Shown one piece after another: positions 14,120 through 15,715 of a stretch of 15,715 nt of DNA; position 1 is the stretch's first letter, and every line of letters starts with the position of its first letter. Below the pieces are notes generated by a model. It was not told the DNA's origin. It worked only from the letters and a program-made list of their open reading frames with translations, and did no database searches. The DNA lies in contig CAZFCY010000118.1 in assembly GCA_964517665.1 (NCBI GenBank), positions 1-15,715 of the forward strand, given 5' to 3'. A program made the translations under genes and the position numbers. This DNA is from Congregicoccus sp964517665 (GTDB lineage: Bacteria; Verrucomicrobiota; Verrucomicrobiia; Opitutales; Opitutaceae).

Positions 14120-15715
14120 TTCCCGAGCGCCCCTCTCCTGTAAACGGCTGCGGTTTCGCCACCGCGCGACCTGCCTTTCCTTCGTCTGCGTCATCGCGGT
14201 CGCCCCCGCCGCCGAGCCGTCCCCGCCGGCCGGACCGCGCATCGTTCCGGAGAGCCTCTTCACGGTCCCCGACGGGCTCGAGGTGACGATCTGGGCACAA
14301 TCGCCGCAGTTGCGCAATCCCACCAACATCGACATCGACGCCGCGGGCCGCATCTGGGTCGCCGAGGGCGTCAATTACCGCCGGCACGCCGACCGCGATC
14401 CCGCGGGCGATCGCATCATGGTGCTGGAGGACACGGACGGCGATGGATCCGCGGACACGAGCCACGTCTTCGTGCAGGAGCCGGGGCTGATCGCGCCGCT
14501 CGGCATCGCGGTGATCGACAACAAGGTGATCGTTTCCAACGCGCCCGACATGATCGTTTACACGGACGTCGATCGCGATCTCCGCTTCGATCCCGCCATC
14601 GACAAGCGTGACGTCCTGCTCACCGGTTTCAACGGCGCCAACCACGACCATTCGCTGCACTCGGTCACGGCGGGCCCCGACGGCTGGTGGTATTTCAGCC
14701 AGGGAAACTCCGGCGCGTTTTTCACCGACCGCTCGGGGCAAACCTTCCGCGTCGGGAGCACCTACGATCCGCTCGGAAGCGGCGCCACGCCGCTCTACGG
14801 CTGGACGCCGATCGACATCTCCGGCGCGCGCAGCGACGACGGACATGTTTACGTCGGAGGCTTCGCCGCGCGCATGCGGCCGGATGGAACCGACGCGCAA
14901 ATCATCGGCTTCAACTTTCGCAACAGCTACGAGCAAACCGTCACTTCGTTCGGCGATGTTTTCCAGAACGACAACGACGACCCGCCCGCCTGCCGCACGT
15001 CGTTTCTTCTCGAGTATGGAAACGCCGGCTTTTTCTCCCGCGATGGAAAACGGACATGGAACGCCGACCGGCGCCCGGGGCAATCGATCCCCACCGCCGA
15101 GTGGCGCCAGGATGATCCGGGCACGATGCCCTCGGGCGACGTCTATGGCGGCGGCGCGCCGACCGGGATCGTGTTCTACGAGGGCGACGCGCTCGGCGGG
15201 AAATGGCGCGGCCTGCTGCTGAGCGGCGAGTCCGCGCGCAACACGATCCTCGGCTACCTGCCCGAACCGGATGGCGCGGGTTTCAGGCTCGAGCGCTTCG
15301 ATTTTCTCACGAGCAATCGCGAGGGCGAGTTCGCCGGCACGGACATGCTGCGCGGAAAGGTTTCGTCGGAACTGAAGACGTTCTTTCGTCCGTCGGACGT
15401 CGCCGTGGGGCCCGACGGAGCGATCTATGTCTCCGACTGGTTCGATCCGCGCGTCGGCGGCCACCAGGATCTCGACGACGGAACGAACGGCGCGATTTAT
15501 CGCATCGCGCCGAAAGGTTTCCGGCCGGAGGTTCCGCGGCTGGATCCCGAGACGGTCGAGGGACAACTCGCCGCGGTTCGAAGCCCGGCCGTGAATGCGC
15601 GCGCGCTTGGATTCACGCGGCTCGTCGAAGGCGGCGAGCGTTCGGTCGACGCCGTCGCGCGTCTCCTCGACGATGCGAACCCGTATGTCCGCGCGCGCGC
15701 CGTCTGGCTGCTTTC
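14115..15715 (+). CDS. PVC-type putative membrane-bound dehydrogenase, N-terminal part (3' truncated by window)
   Basis: The first 533 codons of a large secreted protein; the frame is open to the right edge. ATG 14115 gives an Arg-rich n-region, a hydrophobic ATCLSFVCVIAVAPA core and a likely cut near residue 33-34. The mature part matches the N-terminal domain of the Pirellula/Verrucomicrobium 'putative membrane-bound dehydrogenase' family: FTVPDGLEVTIWA (49-61), NPTNIDIDAAGRIWVAEG (68-85), a Ca-type EDTDGDGSAD loop (105-114), LTGFNGANHDHSLHS (169-183), and GPDGAIYVSDW with the following FDPRVGGH (432-450). This is a PQQ-glucose-dehydrogenase-like beta propeller. From about residue 500, VNARALGFTRLVE and NPYVRARAVWLLS look like the first HEAT-type repeats. 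Family members usually continue with HEAT repeats and a CxxCH cytochrome c domain, which cannot be checked here. Probable role: periplasmic oxidation of a sugar or polyol; the substrate is unknown. Confidence 0.88.
   Translation, partial: MFSRAPLSCKRLRFRHRATCLSFVCVIAVAPAAEPSPPAGPRIVPESLFTVPDGLEVTIWAQSPQLRNPTNIDIDAAGRIWVAEGVNYRRHADRDPAGDRIMVLEDTDGDGSADTSHVFVQEPGLIAPLGIAVIDNKVIVSNAPDMIVYTDVDRDLRFDPAIDKRDVLLTGFNGANHDHSLHSVTAGPDGWWYFSQGNSGAFFTDRSGQTFRVGSTYDPLGSGATPLYGWTPIDISGARSDDGHVYVGGFAARMRPDGTDAQIIGFNFRNSYEQTVTSFGDVFQNDNDDPPACRTSFLLEYGNAGFFSRDGKRTWNADRRPGQSIPTAEWRQDDPGTMPSGDVYGGGAPTGIVFYEGDALGGKWRGLLLSGESARNTILGYLPEPDGAGFRLERFDFLTSNREGEFAGTDMLRGKVSSELKTFFRPSDVAVGPDGAIYVSDWFDPRVGGHQDLDDGTNGAIYRIAPKGFRPEVPRLDPETVEGQLAAVRSPAVNARALGFTRLVEGGERSVDAVARLLDDANPYVRARAVWLL

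Noticed and set aside
13950..15566. 538-codon minus-strand open frame opposite the PVC dehydrogenase
   Set aside because: No recognisable domain. The plus strand here encodes a continuous family match with a signal peptide.

Overview
The window is high-GC, gene-dense chromosomal DNA that most resembles a Verrucomicrobiota genome, probably of the Opitutales/Opitutaceae type. This is an inference from gene content: a PVC-type 'putative membrane-bound dehydrogenase' with a secretion signal, a Tat-exported hydroxypyruvate-isomerase-like TIM barrel, a secreted family-10-type pectate lyase, and short palindromic intergenic repeats. No rRNA, tRNA, phage, transposase, CRISPR or toxin-antitoxin gene is visible.

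Layout. (1) 1-829: 3' end of a ClpC-type unfoldase, closed by a strong intrinsic terminator. (2) 1036-5018, minus strand: a likely operon read ftsB-like -> UDP-sugar pyrophosphorylase -> phosphoglucomutase/phosphomannomutase. It links a divisome protein to nucleotide-sugar supply. (3) 5172-6791, plus: an ExeA/GspA-like ATPase followed by a GspB-like membrane protein. (4) 6878-7282, plus: a YbgC/FadM hot-dog thioesterase, convergent with a stand-alone HNH endonuclease on the minus strand (7339-7956). (5) 8228-11298, plus: a secreted pectate lyase, then a class II fumarase. (6) 11324-12759, minus: thiM-thiE overlapping by ATGA, for thiamine-thiazole salvage and thiamine-phosphate formation. (7) 13000-13953, minus: a Tat-exported sugar-isomerase-like protein. 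It diverges from a plus-strand PVC membrane-bound dehydrogenase (14115 onward) that runs off the window.

No gene-free stretch exceeds about 270 bases. The intergenic DNA carries three small repeat families. The first is a 42-bp palindrome with an invariant 19-nt centre, present twice, each copy just past the stop codon of a minus-strand gene. The second is a 74-77 bp element made of two facing copies of a GCGGCGAT/ATCGCCGC hairpin, present twice. The third is a purine-rich GAGGGAAT-type sequence at the stop codons of three genes. Only one of about a dozen start codons has a clear Shine-Dalgarno sequence.

I found no convincing new multi-gene system. The parts most worth a second look are the repeats, the isolated ExeA/GspB pair, the solitary HNH protein, the divergent periplasmic sugar genes and the scarcity of Shine-Dalgarno sites.
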